Shown here in pieces: positions 33,198 to 45,245 of a stretch of DNA of 64,000 nt. The translations under genes were made by a program, and so were the position numbers. The stretch spans positions 86,911,546 through 86,975,545 of the forward strand of contig CM054182.1 in assembly GCA_028829895.1 (NCBI GenBank), given 5' to 3'. This DNA comes from Sinotaia quadrata (taxonomy: Eukaryota; Mollusca; Gastropoda; Architaenioglossa; Viviparidae). Position 1 is the first letter of the stretch. Every line of letters begins with the position of its first letter. The notes beneath the pieces are model-generated. The model made no database searches. It saw nothing but the letters and a program-made list of their open reading frames with translations, and was not told where the DNA came from.

Positions 33198-34859
33198 TAG
33201 AGTAAATTTGCCTATCGCGATTTCTAGAATTAATTATTTTATAAATTGTTAAATTGTCAAAGAGAACCGACCTTAGGCACTCCTTATGATGGTACTTTTT
33301 GTAAGTGTCAGAGCTGGAGTAAACAACTCGACTTGAGAATATGCTAGAAAATTGCTGATGCAATCCAAGCCAGTTCCAACTGGATCAGTAGTTTTTCTAG
33401 TTTTTCGTCTCGTACTTGTTCATATCAATTTCATCCAATGGGGATGGACCGGAAGTTTCTTTGTAGAAGAAGTACTCTATTCTATCACTTTGAATTTGAA
33501 CATAACTCGAGTCCCATCATAAAGGCGATCGTTAGCTTATGGTAAGTTAACTGACTGATTAAAAAGTAATGGACTTAGAATAATGTGTACATATGTGCTA
33601 ATAGATATATGATTTGAATTGGAGAATGCTTATATAATTGAACCATTATTTCTATGTTCATTAATTTAACTATGTTATACATTATACTTGTGAATTTTGA
33701 TTGTTACAATATTTCGTATGATGTGTGTGTATTGGAGTAACAAAATTGTTGCAGGATTTGTAAGTGGAAAATGTTTATAAGAGAGAAAGGAGTTTAAAGA
33801 TGAAATATGCCTGAAAATTTAATGCTGCTTTAACTTGACTTTTGCAGAGCAAGCCTTTTTAATTGTCACTTCATGCTACAGTGATTACTGTACTCTACTT
33901 TAATATGTTAGTGTGTGCATCTGGCATTGTCATCAAACATAGCAATAAAACATGTTTTGTAAGTAGATTCCTGTGAATCCTGTTCTAGAGCCAATACGAT
34001 GGAAATTGTGGCTTGAGTTTGGTCTTGAGAATTCACTGAGATTATTTTGAATATTCCTCTTGCTGTATTGAGTAAATCTGCACAAGGAAATTCAAGAACA
34101 TTCCTTATGCTTGATAGTGCATATCAAATTCAGGACGATTCTCTGTGGCATGCTTGGAGAATACATCAAAGATTCTGGAACAGTTGTGTAACGTGCCTCT
34201 AGAAGGGACACATGGGACCACGCCTAGATATGAAAGGCAGTGACTTGTTGCAAACTGCTTGATTGTGAAACATGTGCCAGCGGAAACCGCTATCTTTGAA
34301 CATGTTATGTGTAATGACTTTAATTATTTCTCTGAAACTCTACTCTCATTTCCGTGATGATATCCATGACCTTGATTACATATTTATGTTATTGACTGCT
34401 ATTGTCTATGCTAGGATAAAGTGAATGATTGCCCTGTGTTAATCGTATATTATTGTGATGTAAATGCCAACGCTCTTTGATTATATTCATATGCTATATA
34501 TTTGATTGTTGATTTAATAAATTTATTGTTATTTTTTTTTTACCTTCTTAAACACATATTGATAACCATATGTTGGAAAGATATTTTGAGGGGGGGGGGG
34601 CGCTAAATATAGATTTTGTCTTCTCTTTTAGTAAGAAGCTTTCCACCTATGGAAATATTGTGACGATAAATGTTTGTCTTTACTGTTATGGAAGAGAGAA
34701 AACGTTTACAGTACTGCATATCCGCCAAGTGAGAAAGACGAGTGGTGTTTTCTGGAGAATTATTAATAACATAAATTAATATTCTAATCAATTGTAATTA
34801 GTTATGGATGATTAATTAATTAATTAATAATATTAATAGCCATTAACTAGGTGGCGTTA
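33198..34859 (+). mobile_element. Interspersed family 1, near full-length copy C
   Basis: It begins GAGTAAATTTGCCTATCGCG and ends CATTAACTAGGTGGCGTT. All the anchors of the copy at 20150 are present, including CATCCAATGGGGATGGACCG near 33433, CATCATAAAGGCGATCGTTA near 33512 and TTCCACCTATGGAAATATTG near 34640. It also has a G12 run near 34592. No open frame above about 70 codons. It differs from copy B by many substitutions and indels, so both are old insertions. Confidence 0.82.
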
Positions 34860-35440
34860 GCGATGGCCTTCGTCGGTCGCGCACAACCGCTTGTATTTTC
34901 AACCACTACCCTGTTGCTTTAAATTTAAAAACAAAACCAAGAGTGACATTGACTAATATGAGTTTTGCTTGCAATCTGACTGATCGTGGTGTTGTTCTTT
35001 TTAAATGGGTAGCAGCAGAGGGCATAGGAGAATTCGACAAGGGAGTTGGGGGGACATGAACGATTTCTTTACGGTTATCATTTTAGCCCCCGCGGGAAAT
35101 CCACCACAATTCACTAAAACGTCTGCTCAGTTCGTGCTGGTTTTGCTTGCGTCGGAGATTTTGCGTTTTTGTTTGGAGACCTGAACTTACATCGAAAAAT
35201 AATCGGTTTCTCGTTTTTTCGCTGACCTATTTTTTCATATTTCATGGCTTTTACTCAGGGTGATGCATACAGTGGAACCCGATTCAGTTTCTGAAACGCG
35301 ATTATATTTAGTTTCCCAGAAAAGCTTTTGTTTTTATGTAACAGGTCTCAGATGCGATTGTCTTCCCCTGTCTTGTCCATGGGCTGTTGACAGTTTGGAT
35401 GCATTGTGCTGAAATTTGTTTGAGAGTGCCACGATGAATG
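34860..35440. other. Unique stretch
   Basis: More even composition around 34990-35180. No exon or element is recognised. Confidence 0.45.
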
Positions 35441-35928
35441 TGACTGTGTGTCGAAATACTTTTAATTGTGTCACGGTATCTGACAGTATACTTGAGAAGT
35501 GTGTACAATGTGCAAAACAGTGTTCAAAATGTTGATTGCGTCGCATGAAAGCATTTCGAAATGCGTTTGATTTTATCACGTGTATCTCATAATGTGGTGA
35601 TGTACTTGAACAGTGTGTGAAATGTGTTTGAATACCATCACATGTAACTTGCAGTGCATTGCAATGTGTTTGAGTGCAATCGCATGTAACTTGCAGTGCA
35701 TTGCAATGTGTTTGAATGCAATCACATGTAACTTGCAGTGCATTGCAATGTGTTTGAATGCAATCACATGTAACTTGCAATGCATTGCAATGTGTTTGAG
35801 TGCAATCACATGTAACTTGCAGTGCATTGCAATGTGTTTGAGTGCAATTACATGTAACTTGCAGTGCATTGCAATGTTTGAGTGCAATCTCATGTAATTG
35901 CAGTGCATTGCAATGTTTGAGTGTGTGA
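35440..35928. repeat. 42-bp minisatellite with degenerate left flank
   Basis: The core (35610-35925, about 7.5 copies) carries GCATTGCAATGTGTTTGAGT and GCAATCACATGTAACTTGCA. GTGTTTGA and TCACATGTA remnants extend left to about 35440. Both strands keep open frames because the unit is 14 codons long. The word TGCATTGCA in each unit is a perfect palindrome in its outer eight bases. Confidence 0.93.
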
Positions 35929-35939
35929 CATGCACCTCT

Positions 35940-36302
35940 TTGTTACTTGTTATGATTATTGTTAGTATTAATCATCCATAACTAATTACAAATGATGGAG
36001 AAATCTTAATTAATGTTTATTAATAATTCTCCTAGGAGACACCACTCGCCTCTCGCTTGGTGGATTACACGGGTGTATGAAAAGTTAGACAACAATAAGA
36101 CAGACGTTTTTCTGTCACAATATTTTGGGGATTACTATGGATTAACACATTCGTCTTTAATTATATTTAATGAGCCCCCATCCACCCACTGGACTCCAAT
36201 AGATGTTTTATTAATATGTGAAAGAAGGTTAATAAATTTAACTATAAATTTATTAAATCAACAATCAAATATGCATATATACAAATACAATGAGAAGGTT
36301 AT
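35940..36302 (-). mobile_element. Interspersed family 1, 3' fragment, reverse orientation (copy D)
   Basis: The reverse complement matches the last about 360 bp of the copies at 20150 and 33198. TTGATTTAATAAATTTATAG and CCACTGGGTGGATGGGGGCT-type blocks and ATGATTAATACTAACAAT at the end are readable. It lies between two minisatellite blocks (35440-35928 and 36375-36930) that are related to one another. Confidence 0.82.
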
Positions 36303-36374
36303 TTGACTCAATATTCCACGAAACAATGTTCAAAAATTCCAATACTTATTCAGTCTGATATCCTAACACATAAT

Positions 36375-36930
36375 TCAGCAGTCATTGTGTCACATGTAAC
36401 TAACTGTCAAGTGCGCTTGATTGTTTCACATATAACTTTCAAATGTGATTGTGTCACAGATATTTGTCACAAAGCATTTTTGTGTCATATATAAAAGTAA
36501 AATGGGATTGTGTCACATATAATTCACTGTCACAATGTGTTTGTTTCACATATAACTGTTAAATATGATTGTGACCCATATAAGTGTCAAATATATTTGA
36601 ATGTGTTACATATAACTGTCACAATGTGGTTAATTGTGTCACATATAACTAACTGTCACAACGTGGTTGATTGTGTTACATATAACTAACTGTCAGAATG
36701 TGGCTGTGTGTCACATTTAACTAACTGTCCCTATTTGGTTAATTGTGTCACATATAACTAACTGTACCTATTTGGTTAATTGTGTCACATATAACTAACT
36801 GTCAGAATGTGGCTGTGTGTCACATATAACTAACTGTCCCTATTTGGTTGATTGTGTCACATATTACTAAAATATCATCGAAGTGTAGTTGAGTGTGTCA
36901 TAATGTGTAAAAGTGAGTTTAATTGTATCA
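36375..36930. repeat. Minisatellite, unit about 36-37 bp, about 14 copies
   Basis: GATTGTGTCACATATAACTA plus ACTGTCACAATGTGGTT. Shares GTGTTTGAxTGxxTCACATxTAACT with the 42-bp array left of copy D, so the two are probably branches of one lineage. Confidence 0.9.
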
Positions 36931-36959
36931 CTTATCTAACAGTGGTATCTCAAAATATT

Positions 36960-37440
36960 TCAATTACGCGTGACTAATAGCGTGTGAAAAATGTATTCCA
37001 TTTACACATATTTCTAACAATTTGTGGAAATGCGTTAAAACTGCACATATTTCTAACAGTTTATGGAAATATATTCCAATTATATACATATATATATTTC
37101 TAACAATTTATGGATATATATTTCAAGTGCATATTTCTAACAACTTATCGAAACGGTTTGAATTACACATATTTCAACAATATATCAAAATATGTTTGAA
37201 TTACACATACGTCTAATAATTGATGGAACTATGTTTGAACTACATATTATGAATTACACATACATGTGATAATTGATGGAACTATATTTGAACGACATGT
37301 TATGAATTACACATACATGTAATAATTGATGGAACTATATTTGAACTACATGTTATGAATTACACATACATGTAATAATTGATGGAACTATATTTGAGGT
37401 ACACATATATGCAATAATTTATGGAAATGTGTTTTATTGT
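36960..37440. repeat. Degenerate minisatellite, unit about 40-53 bp
   Basis: First CACATATTTCTAACAATTTA plus TGGAAATATATT; then ACACATACATGTAATAATTG plus ATGGAACTATATTTGAACTA. The second form has about four good copies (37200-37400). Confidence 0.88.
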
Positions 37441-38225
37441 GTTACTTTCATTATGTCGCATACAAGCAACAATGTTTCGAAGTAGGGAGGGGAAGCAACT
37501 CCAAATCTGTACAAAACCAAACAGCATCTTGGTAGCCACTTGGAAGATGGGGGAGGGGAAGAAAACTCGTAATCTTCCTTTAATTTAAATTAAAAGGTAT
37601 TTACCCACGTTCACTGATTTCTAATTAATTATTATACATAACATTTACAAATTCCATGTTTCGCCGGACTAGAAAGAAAAAAAGTTCCAAAAAGTTCTTA
37701 TTGCACTGGTCCAAGTTTACTTTTCCCACTAGATTTATTTCTCTATAATATTTGCACGGTGTATGTATCACTCCGTCTTATTCCGCTGTGGACTTTTTTC
37801 GAGAGTGCTGTAATTTATCAAAATGTGTCATGCGCATTTAACAGCTAGACTGTCACAACGCACTTTTGGTCTCAGAGTCAAAACGTTGGACAATACTCGT
37901 GAGATCAAGTCCAATAAGGAATCGGCATCCTGTTTCCTTTCTCCCAAAACTGTTTATAGTCGAACTATTTGTTTGATTTAAACTGTCAGTTTTGGAGTGT
38001 TGACATTTGTTTGCCTGTGTCATATGCAACTTTGTGTCAGATATACCTGTCATATTGCTGGATCTTGTTTGCTACTGTTACCTTTCTGCTTTCCAAACCG
38101 TTTATTTCCAAATGAGAGGTGCTCTTAGTGTTTTAGTTACGAGTTGATGACGGTATGTGGAGTATCGAAACAGATCTGTCTTGTTTGGAGAAAAATATTT
38201 TTCTTTGCTTGTTTGCCTGAAAAAA
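37441..38225. other. Unique stretch
   Basis: GGGAGGGGAAG occurs twice near 37480 and 37548. A 66-codon minus frame at 37853-38053 is unrecognised. Confidence 0.45.
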
Positions 38226-38430
38226 GCTTGTAATGGCGATGGATATTGTTTAAGCCTGTCTTGTATGCATTAGAATGCTATCTAAAACTGTATTTTGCTT
38301 GCTTGAGTGAAAAGAACCTGCCATGGTGGTGGATATTGTTTAAGCCCGTCTTGTATGCATTAGAATGCTATCTAAAACTGTATTTTGCTTGCTTGGGTGA
38401 AAAGAACCTGCCTTAGGGGTGGATATTGTT
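38226..38430. repeat. 90-bp tandem repeat, about 2.3 copies
   Basis: AGCCTGTCTTGTATGCATTA, GAATGCTATCTAAAACTGTA and a TTTTGCTTGCTTGAGTGAAA block are repeated. Confidence 0.92.
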
Positions 38431-38529
38431 TACCTGTATTACATTTTCACAGCATGCTGTGAAACAGTCTAATTGTTTGCTGATACCTGTGTGAAACAGA
38501 CTGCAAATGTTTGTGACAAATGCAAGGAG

Positions 38530-38885
38530 TGTTGAACTTTTTCTGTTAAATTTGCACGACACAATGGTACAATGGTATATCTTGTCTGCTTGTGTCTGAT
38601 AAGCTTTTGGCATTTGGATATTCTTTTCTGTATTAAATTTCCACGACACAATTTTAAATCTTGTCTGCTTGTGTGTGATAAGCTTTTGGCATTTGGATAT
38701 TCTTTTCTGCATTAAATTTCCTACGACACAATGTTAAATCTTGTCTGCTTGCATCTGATAAACTAGTCGGCCGTTGAATGTTCTTTTCTGTTTTTAATTT
38801 CCACGTCACAGTGTTAAATCTTTGTCCGCTTGTCGACAGTTGAATGTTCTTTTCTGTTTTAAATTTCCAGTTCACAGTGTTTACC
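38530..38885. repeat. Minisatellite, unit about 77 bp, 4-5 copies
   Basis: AAATCTTGTCTGCTTGTGTC, TGATAAGCTTTTGGCATTTG and GATATTCTTTTCTGTATTAA. The last two copies are diverged and partly deleted. Confidence 0.9.
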
Positions 38886-39295
38886 ATCAATCAAAAATGT
38901 TGCTAATAAGGTTAACTGTGTCTACCATTCATTACAAATGTTGCTAATAAGGCTAAATGTGTTTACCATCCATTATAAATGTTGCTAATAAAGTTAACTT
39001 TATCTGCCATCCACCCATAAATGTTGCTAATACGGTTATCCTGTCTATCATGCATCACAAAATAATGTTGCTAATAACGTTAACTTTATCTGCCATCCAT
39101 CACGAATGTGCTAATAAAGTTAACATTATCTAATATCCACCACAATGTTGCTAATAAAGTTAACTTTATCTACTATCCACCACAAAAGCTGCTATTGAAT
39201 TTAGCTGCATCCATCAGCCATCACAAATGTTGCAAGTAAAGCTAGATAAACATAGCCACCCAGGGTTGCGAATAAAGCTAGTTGAACCAAACTAT
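38886..39295. repeat. Minisatellite, unit about 41 bp (start of a drifting lineage)
   Basis: About ten copies of CATCCATTACAAATGTTGCT plus AATAAAGTTAACTTTATCT. Confidence 0.9.
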
Positions 39296-39720
39296 CAAAC
39301 AGCAATGCTGCCAGCAAAGCTAGTTGTATATAGCATTCCTACGTTGAAATAATTCTTTCTATACCTAACGAAGCCACTTAATTACTGTCAGTACAGCTAG
39401 TTGTTACTAACTATCCAATAAATCCATTCTGGCTAGTATACCTAGCCATCCTATGTTACCAGTAAAGCTAGCTGTACCTAGCCATCCTATGTTACCATTA
39501 AATCTAGCTGTACCTAGCCATCCTATGTTACCATTAAATCTAGCTGTACCTAGCCATCCTATGTTACCATTAAATCTAGCTGTACCTAGCCATCCTATGT
39601 TACCATTAAATCTAGCTGTACCTAGCCATCCTATGTTACCATTAAATCTAGCTGTACCTAGCCATCCTATTTTACCAGCGAAGCTAGCTGTACCTAGCTA
39701 TCCTATATTACCTAATGCAC
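39296..39720. repeat. 36-bp minisatellite, about 8 tight copies
   Basis: AGCTGTACCTAGCCATCCTA plus TGTTACCATTAAATCT, with degenerate copies on both sides. The 12-codon unit keeps the frame 39453-39887 open (LNLAVPSHPMLP). The ATGTTxCCAxTAAAxCTA core is shared with the arrays on either side. Confidence 0.95.
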
Positions 39721-40010
39721 CTAATCATTCAATGTTGCCAATACAGCTCGCCCTATTTCAACATCGAATGCTTTCAATAAAATTATATTTACTTCAACAT
39801 CGAATGCTTTCAATAAAATTATATTTACTTCAACATCGAATGCTTTCAATAAAATTATATTTACTTCAACAGCCATGTTGCCAATAAAGCTACCATTGCC
39901 TAAATCCTTAGTTTTTAATAAAATTATATTTACTTTAACATCCATGTTGCCAATAAAGCTACCATTGCCTAAAGCCCTAGATGCTTAATGTTTTTAATAA
40001 AGCTAGATTT
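39721..40010. repeat. 36-bp minisatellite, third form of the lineage
   Basis: TTCAACATCGAATGCTTTCA plus ATAAAATTATATTTAC, three identical copies, then longer copies that add CCATGTTGCCAATAAAGCTA. Confidence 0.93.
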
Positions 40011-40580
40011 ACAAAATCTCTAATGCAGAGTGCTATTTTTTGCGAGCGTTTTAAATATCGAACGGAGCGTCCAGACTCCAGAGCAATTCCACTTTTTTGC
40101 GAGACAACCACAAGGTCACTGAACGTACTCGCTAATTTCTGGTCACTGAAAAGTCCTGAGGCCTTGATGAAATGCTGGTTGGATTCCGCAGCAGGCCTGT
40201 TAAATGACCACCAGGTCAATGTAATAAACTGGCAGGGTACCAAACTACCTCAAGGGCACGAGGCCCAAGATTACACGCTTGTGCGCTGCTTAGGATGGTC
40301 TGCTGAAGAGCGGAAAGTTCAATGCAAGGCCTTTCGAGTTTCTAACTACGAAAGAAACCATAGGTCAGTGGTTCTCAACCTTCTTGTGGTCAAAATCACA
40401 TTCAAACTTTCGGAAGTTTGATGGGCGCCGTCAATTTTTCAAAGCTTATTTCTATACTGTACTTTAAAAAGTATGCAAATCATCAAATTTAGTAATATTC
40501 AAATATTGCATTTATGCCATTCAAGTGGATTACTCTTTCATTTCAATATCTCTGTTAATATGTCCTTAGTTAGTGTTATT
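40011..40580. other. Less AT-rich unique stretch with 146-codon frame
   Basis: Plus frame 39981-40421 is mostly non-repetitive. I do not recognise the product and it runs into a hAT-like end sequence, so a transposon remnant is as likely as an exon. Confidence 0.35.
40366..40430 (+). mobile_element. hAT-like terminal sequence, partner end not found
   Basis: CAGTGGTTCTCAACCTTCTT at 40366 matches the well-known CAGTGGTTCTCAACC start of many hAT elements and their MITEs. GATGGGCGCCGTCAA follows at 40422. I could not find the reverse-complement end downstream, so this is a fragment or a chance match. Confidence 0.45.
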
Positions 40581-41165
40581 AGTTAATATGCTATTTGTTA
40601 TTGTTAATATGTTTTTGTTAAATATTTTAGTTATTATATTATTGATTAAATATTATTGTTAATATGAAAGTTACATTTTATTTTTAATGTATTATTAATT
40701 AAATTTAATTGTTAATATGTTATTATTACTTAAATATTATTATTAATATTATTATTAATATTTTATTAGTTAATTATTATTAATATATTATTTGTAAAAT
40801 GCTATTGTTAATATGTTATTATTAAATAAAATTAGCTAAATATTATTGCAAATACGTTATTACTTAAATATTATTGTTAAAATATTATAATTAATAAATT
40901 ATTAGTTATAATATTATTATTAATACATTATAAGTTTAAAATTATTGCTAATATTATAAGTTAAATATTTTTAGGAAATATATTATTAGTTAAACACTAT
41001 TTGTAATATATTATTAATTAAATATTATTGTTAAAAAATTGTTAGTTAAAATATTATTGGTTAAAATATCGTTAAATTATTATTGGTTAAAATGTTGTAG
41101 GCTATAAAATGTTATTGAAAATATTATTGATTAAAATATTATTTGATGAAATATTATTGGTTAAA
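40580..41165. repeat. AT-only degenerate repeat
   Basis: TTATTGTTAATATGTTATTA-like blocks of about 18-25 bp run for almost 600 bp with practically no G or C apart from the G of TTG/TAG words. Confidence 0.85.
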
Positions 41166-41945
41166 ATATTTGCAGGCGTTCCCTCTGTGAAGATCGATCA
41201 ATATAACCCCATTTTCTGCAGAAACCAAGGGGGAATAAGCCTGAGATAATTATTGCCCCTTAAAAAATATTGTGCCACTGGAGAGAAACGTCATTAAAGT
41301 GAGAAACAAGTAACTTTTTTAAAAAGGTCTTCAAATTTCTCTATAATTAGGTTGCAGTCCGATTTAGCAAAAATAAATTGCAGAGTGTCTCTTTGAAGGT
41401 CGTGTATTATTATTTCTTTTGACGACGCACCAACTCATCCCATAAAGGCAATTTGAAAAGACTGCTCAAAGCACGGAGGATTTTAGATGCAGGACTACTT
41501 ATAATCTTTGGGCAGGATCAGTTACAGGCATGTGGCAGGGATATTTACATTCACGTGTCCTGCAATCATTTCTCTTTGACTTTTATCTGATCTCTTCTAT
41601 CTCTTTTTTTTTTTTTTTTGTTTCTTCAAGTTTTCTATCTGATCTCTTCTATCTCTTTGTCTTTGACATCTTCAAGTTTTCTATGTAATCTGTTGCAGCT
41701 TTTTTTTATATCGTTTTCCTATTATTTTTCTTTCTATTCATCGGATTCCTTCTTATCTAAAAGAAATCCACAAGAAACATTCATGCATGTTTTCCTAACT
41801 ATTATTAATTGCTTAAGTAATACAAAATGCTGATGTCGTGTTCATAACTAATTAACCTTTTCATTTTCTTCCTACCTAACCTCTTATTTCATTTATTATC
41901 CCTTCCTATATCTATACAATAAAATGATCAGTACACGTTGAGAAT
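41166..41945. other. Unique stretch with T-rich tract
   Basis: ACCAAGGGGGAATAA lies near 41226 and resembles the inverted-repeat word at 12108. TTTTCTATCTGATCTCTTCT is partly duplicated near 41586 and 41634 around a T16 run. Confidence 0.5.
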
Positions 41946-42450
41946 AATGTTTGAGTCCAGACAGATACTAAATAATGACATGAGAATAGTGTCTATGTCG
42001 AGATACTGAATAATGACTTTAAAATATGTCCCTGTCCAGATACTGAATAATTACCAGAATAGTGTCCGGTTCGAGATACTGAATAATGACCTAAGAATAG
42101 TGTCCATGTCGAGATACTGAATAATGACCTAAGAATAGTGTCCATGTCGAGATACTGAATAATAACCTAAGAATCGTATCCATATCGAAACGTTGAGATA
42201 CTGAATAATGACCTTAAAATAGTATCTGTGTCGAGATACTAAATAATGACCTAAGAATAGTGTCGGTGTCGAGATACTGAATAATGACCTAAGAATAGTG
42301 GCGGTGTCAAGATACTGAATAATGACCTGAAAATCTGTCTCTGTCAATAAGATACTGAATACTCACCTAACAATTGTGTTTGTGTCAAATCAGATATTGA
42401 ATAATGCCTGACAATAGTGTTTGTGTCCAAATAGATATCGAATAATAATG
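41946..42450. repeat. 38-bp minisatellite, left part, about 13 copies
   Basis: GATACTGAATAATGACCTAA plus GAATAGTGTCCATGTCGA. The same unit reappears at 42745-42855. Confidence 0.93.
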
Positions 42451-42454
42451 TTAT

Positions 42455-42740
42455 TGATACATGTCTGGAGTAGTCAGTGGGTGGATGGGGGTGTGATGAG
42501 TCAGTGATTGGTTGAATGTTGTAAGTTGATGAAATACATTACTCCTTAAGTAAGAAGTTCCACCTGCAAACAGATAAATTATGTGTCGATAGTACGTTTA
42601 TTTACAGTGGTATATGGATGTGAACATATAGGAAAACAGATCCTAAATTAATATTGAACCACTGATAAGTGATCCTGCATTATTAAATGATAAGATATTT
42701 GTAATAATAATCATAATGGAAGCAGGACGTATTACAGCGG
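42455..42740 (+). mobile_element. Diverged family 1 3' fragment (copy E)
   Basis: GTGGGTGGATGGGGGTGTGA, CTCCTTAAGTAAGAAGTTCC and ACCTGCAAACAGATAAATTA follow the order of GTGGGTGGATGGGGGCTTGA, CTCCTTTGGTAAGAA and CCACCTATGGAAATA in copy B near 21510-21585. The similarity is weak but collinear, and it interrupts the 38-bp minisatellite. Confidence 0.55.
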
Positions 42741-42744
42741 CAGA

Positions 42745-42856
42745 GTGTCCAAATATATATTAAATAATAACCTAAGAATAGTACCTGTATCAAATAGATT
42801 TTTAATAATGATCTGAGAATCGTGATTTCGTCTAAATAGATACTGAAGAATGAAAT
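42745..42856. repeat. 38-bp minisatellite, right part
   Basis: ATAATAACCTAAGAATAGTA and two further diverged units continue the array ending at 42450. Confidence 0.82.
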
Positions 42857-43395
42857 GTGTTTGGGTTTGGGCAGGGGATGGGGGAGGTTAATGACACAGG
42901 GTGTTCGGTCTATCGTACTCTCTCACACATTGGCCTGGCGTTGATAGCGAAATGTAATTCCAAGAAAACGTCAATACTCATGGAAACTTGGAGATTTTCC
43001 GGGTCACTTCTTAAGAGCACCCTGGTATATATGCTAAAGCAGGACCATTTTTTGTTTTTGCTCTTTGTATAATACCGGCTGTAAAATCTCACACAGCTTG
43101 CATTATGGATAATTTGTGATAAAGCCTCTATGTCGCAGGCATCAATCCCTGTGTTATCCCATGGTAACATGCAGCTGGAAAATTCTCATCTCCGTCGCAT
43201 TTTTATATTTACTATTTTTTTATTCTTATGTGAGTGGCCTCTAATTGCTTGCATAATGCAACTCCTCATTAGAATTACAAATTAAAATGAAATGCTCTAA
43301 TGCCATCAGGCGTATTCTTTCCACACGTCGTGGATAGGCGAGTTCTTGTATGCATTCTTACATAATAGCGTTCTCAGGCTGGCAGACAAATCTTT
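42857..43395. other. Unique stretch
   Basis: Open frames at 42857-43072 (+) and 42910-43170 (-) of 71-86 codons are not recognised. Confidence 0.45.
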
Positions 43396-43399
43396 GTAA

Positions 43400-43750
<351 letters not shown>

Positions 43751-43760
43751 ACGGATGGAA

Positions 43761-44775
43761 CCAGGATGGATAAGTGTATAATACATTGTACATGTGTGTT
43801 TACAAATAAACATACATACACACACTCATATATATAAACTCATAAAAGAAAAGGATGTATTGGTGATCGACGGACAGACAGGCAGATAGAAATTCGGAAT
43901 GATGAATAGAGACAGACAGACATTCAAGCAGCACAGTAGCTAGGTTCAATATCATGTCAGTCAGACTCCCTGACAGTCGTTCACCTTAAGGCAGAATACA
44001 ATAAATACGGAGTGTAGTATTTACTTGGCGTGGTCAGAATGTTTTCTGTTACATTACTGTAAATTATTCTCACTTCATAGCTGTATTTTATCTCTCGCGG
44101 CCAACGGCAATAAAAGTTGCTCATTTCGGGATTGTGCCCCCATCTAAGCATAAGTGACAATCGGATGTCTCATTACTTACTCAAGTGGCCATTTTCTTCC
44201 ATGCGAAGAAATTAAATAAATGCGCTATTCTGATGCACCATGTCGTGAAAACTGCGTTTTATATCCGCAAAAGGCACTAGGGAAAATTGCCTTGTTTTTC
44301 ATTTCCAGAACGAGGATTTTTTCTAGTCTCACCGACTAATATCCACTTGTGATCAGTAGAACAGCAAGTTGCAGTCTCCTAGTCACAGCGCTTGGTTCTG
44401 CATAGTACAGAGTAATCTTTCGTGCATGACCCACTTACCAACCCTTTGGAACTTTCTCTTAACTGAGACATAATTAAGAGGTTCTTTAACCCTTTCTATA
44501 CTATTGTTCGTAAAGTTATTGAGGTTTTTGTGTGTGTGTGACAATAAGTAGTAAGTTTTCTATTCTAGTGATACTAATTATTTGTTGATTGTTTCACTTA
44601 AAAGGTAGCTCTCTCTTTATTTCTCTCTCTTTTAGCGTGCATATTACATTTGTATATCTCCTTCAGAGATTTCTTTAACTGTATTGTTCTTGCAATGACT
44701 TCTTTACCAGTTAGCATCTGTGGGAATTTATTTACGCACATGCTTAGCTCCATATATAATGTGCACGTACTTATT
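43761..44775. other. Unique stretch
   Basis: No gene, RNA or element is recognised. Base composition is fairly even from 44090 to 44460. Confidence 0.45.
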
Positions 44776-44776
44776 T

Positions 44777-45100
44777 ACGTTACTAACTCCTTACATGATT
44801 TATTAATGCTCTTGAATAACTAACTCCTTACATGATTTATTAATGCTCTTGAATAACTAACTCCTTACAGGATTTATTAATGCTCTTGAATAACTAACTC
44901 CTTACATGATTTATTAATGCTCTTGAATAACTAACTCCTTAGAGAATTTATTAATACTCTTGAATAACTAACTCCTTACAGGATTTATTAATGCTCTTGA
45001 ATAACTAACTCCTTACATGATTTATTAATGCTCTTGAATAACTAACTCCTTACAGAATTTATTAATGCTCTTAAATAACTAACTCTTTACAGAATTTGTT
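44777..45100. repeat. 37-bp minisatellite, about 8.5 copies
   Basis: TAACTAACTCCTTACATGAT plus TTATTAATGCTCTTGAA, with ACAGGATTT / ACAGAATTT variants. Confidence 0.96.
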
Positions 45101-45245
45101 AACCCATTAAACATGCAATGTACTACTTTAGCATATACACTAGTAAACCATTAAACAAGCGATTTACTATTTTAACATATACTTTAGCAAACCAGTAAAA
45201 ATGCAATGTACTACTTTAACATAATAATATACACTAGTGAACCTT
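45100..45245. repeat. Short minisatellite, unit about 45-50 bp, 3 copies
   Basis: ACCATTAAACATGCAATGTA plus CTACTTTAGCATATACACTA. It abuts the 37-bp array directly. Confidence 0.85.

Noticed and set aside
39453..39887. Proline-rich LNLAVPSHPMLP repeat protein
   Set aside because: The nucleotide unit continues with the same conservation outside the frame, and a related array alongside it has different reading frames.
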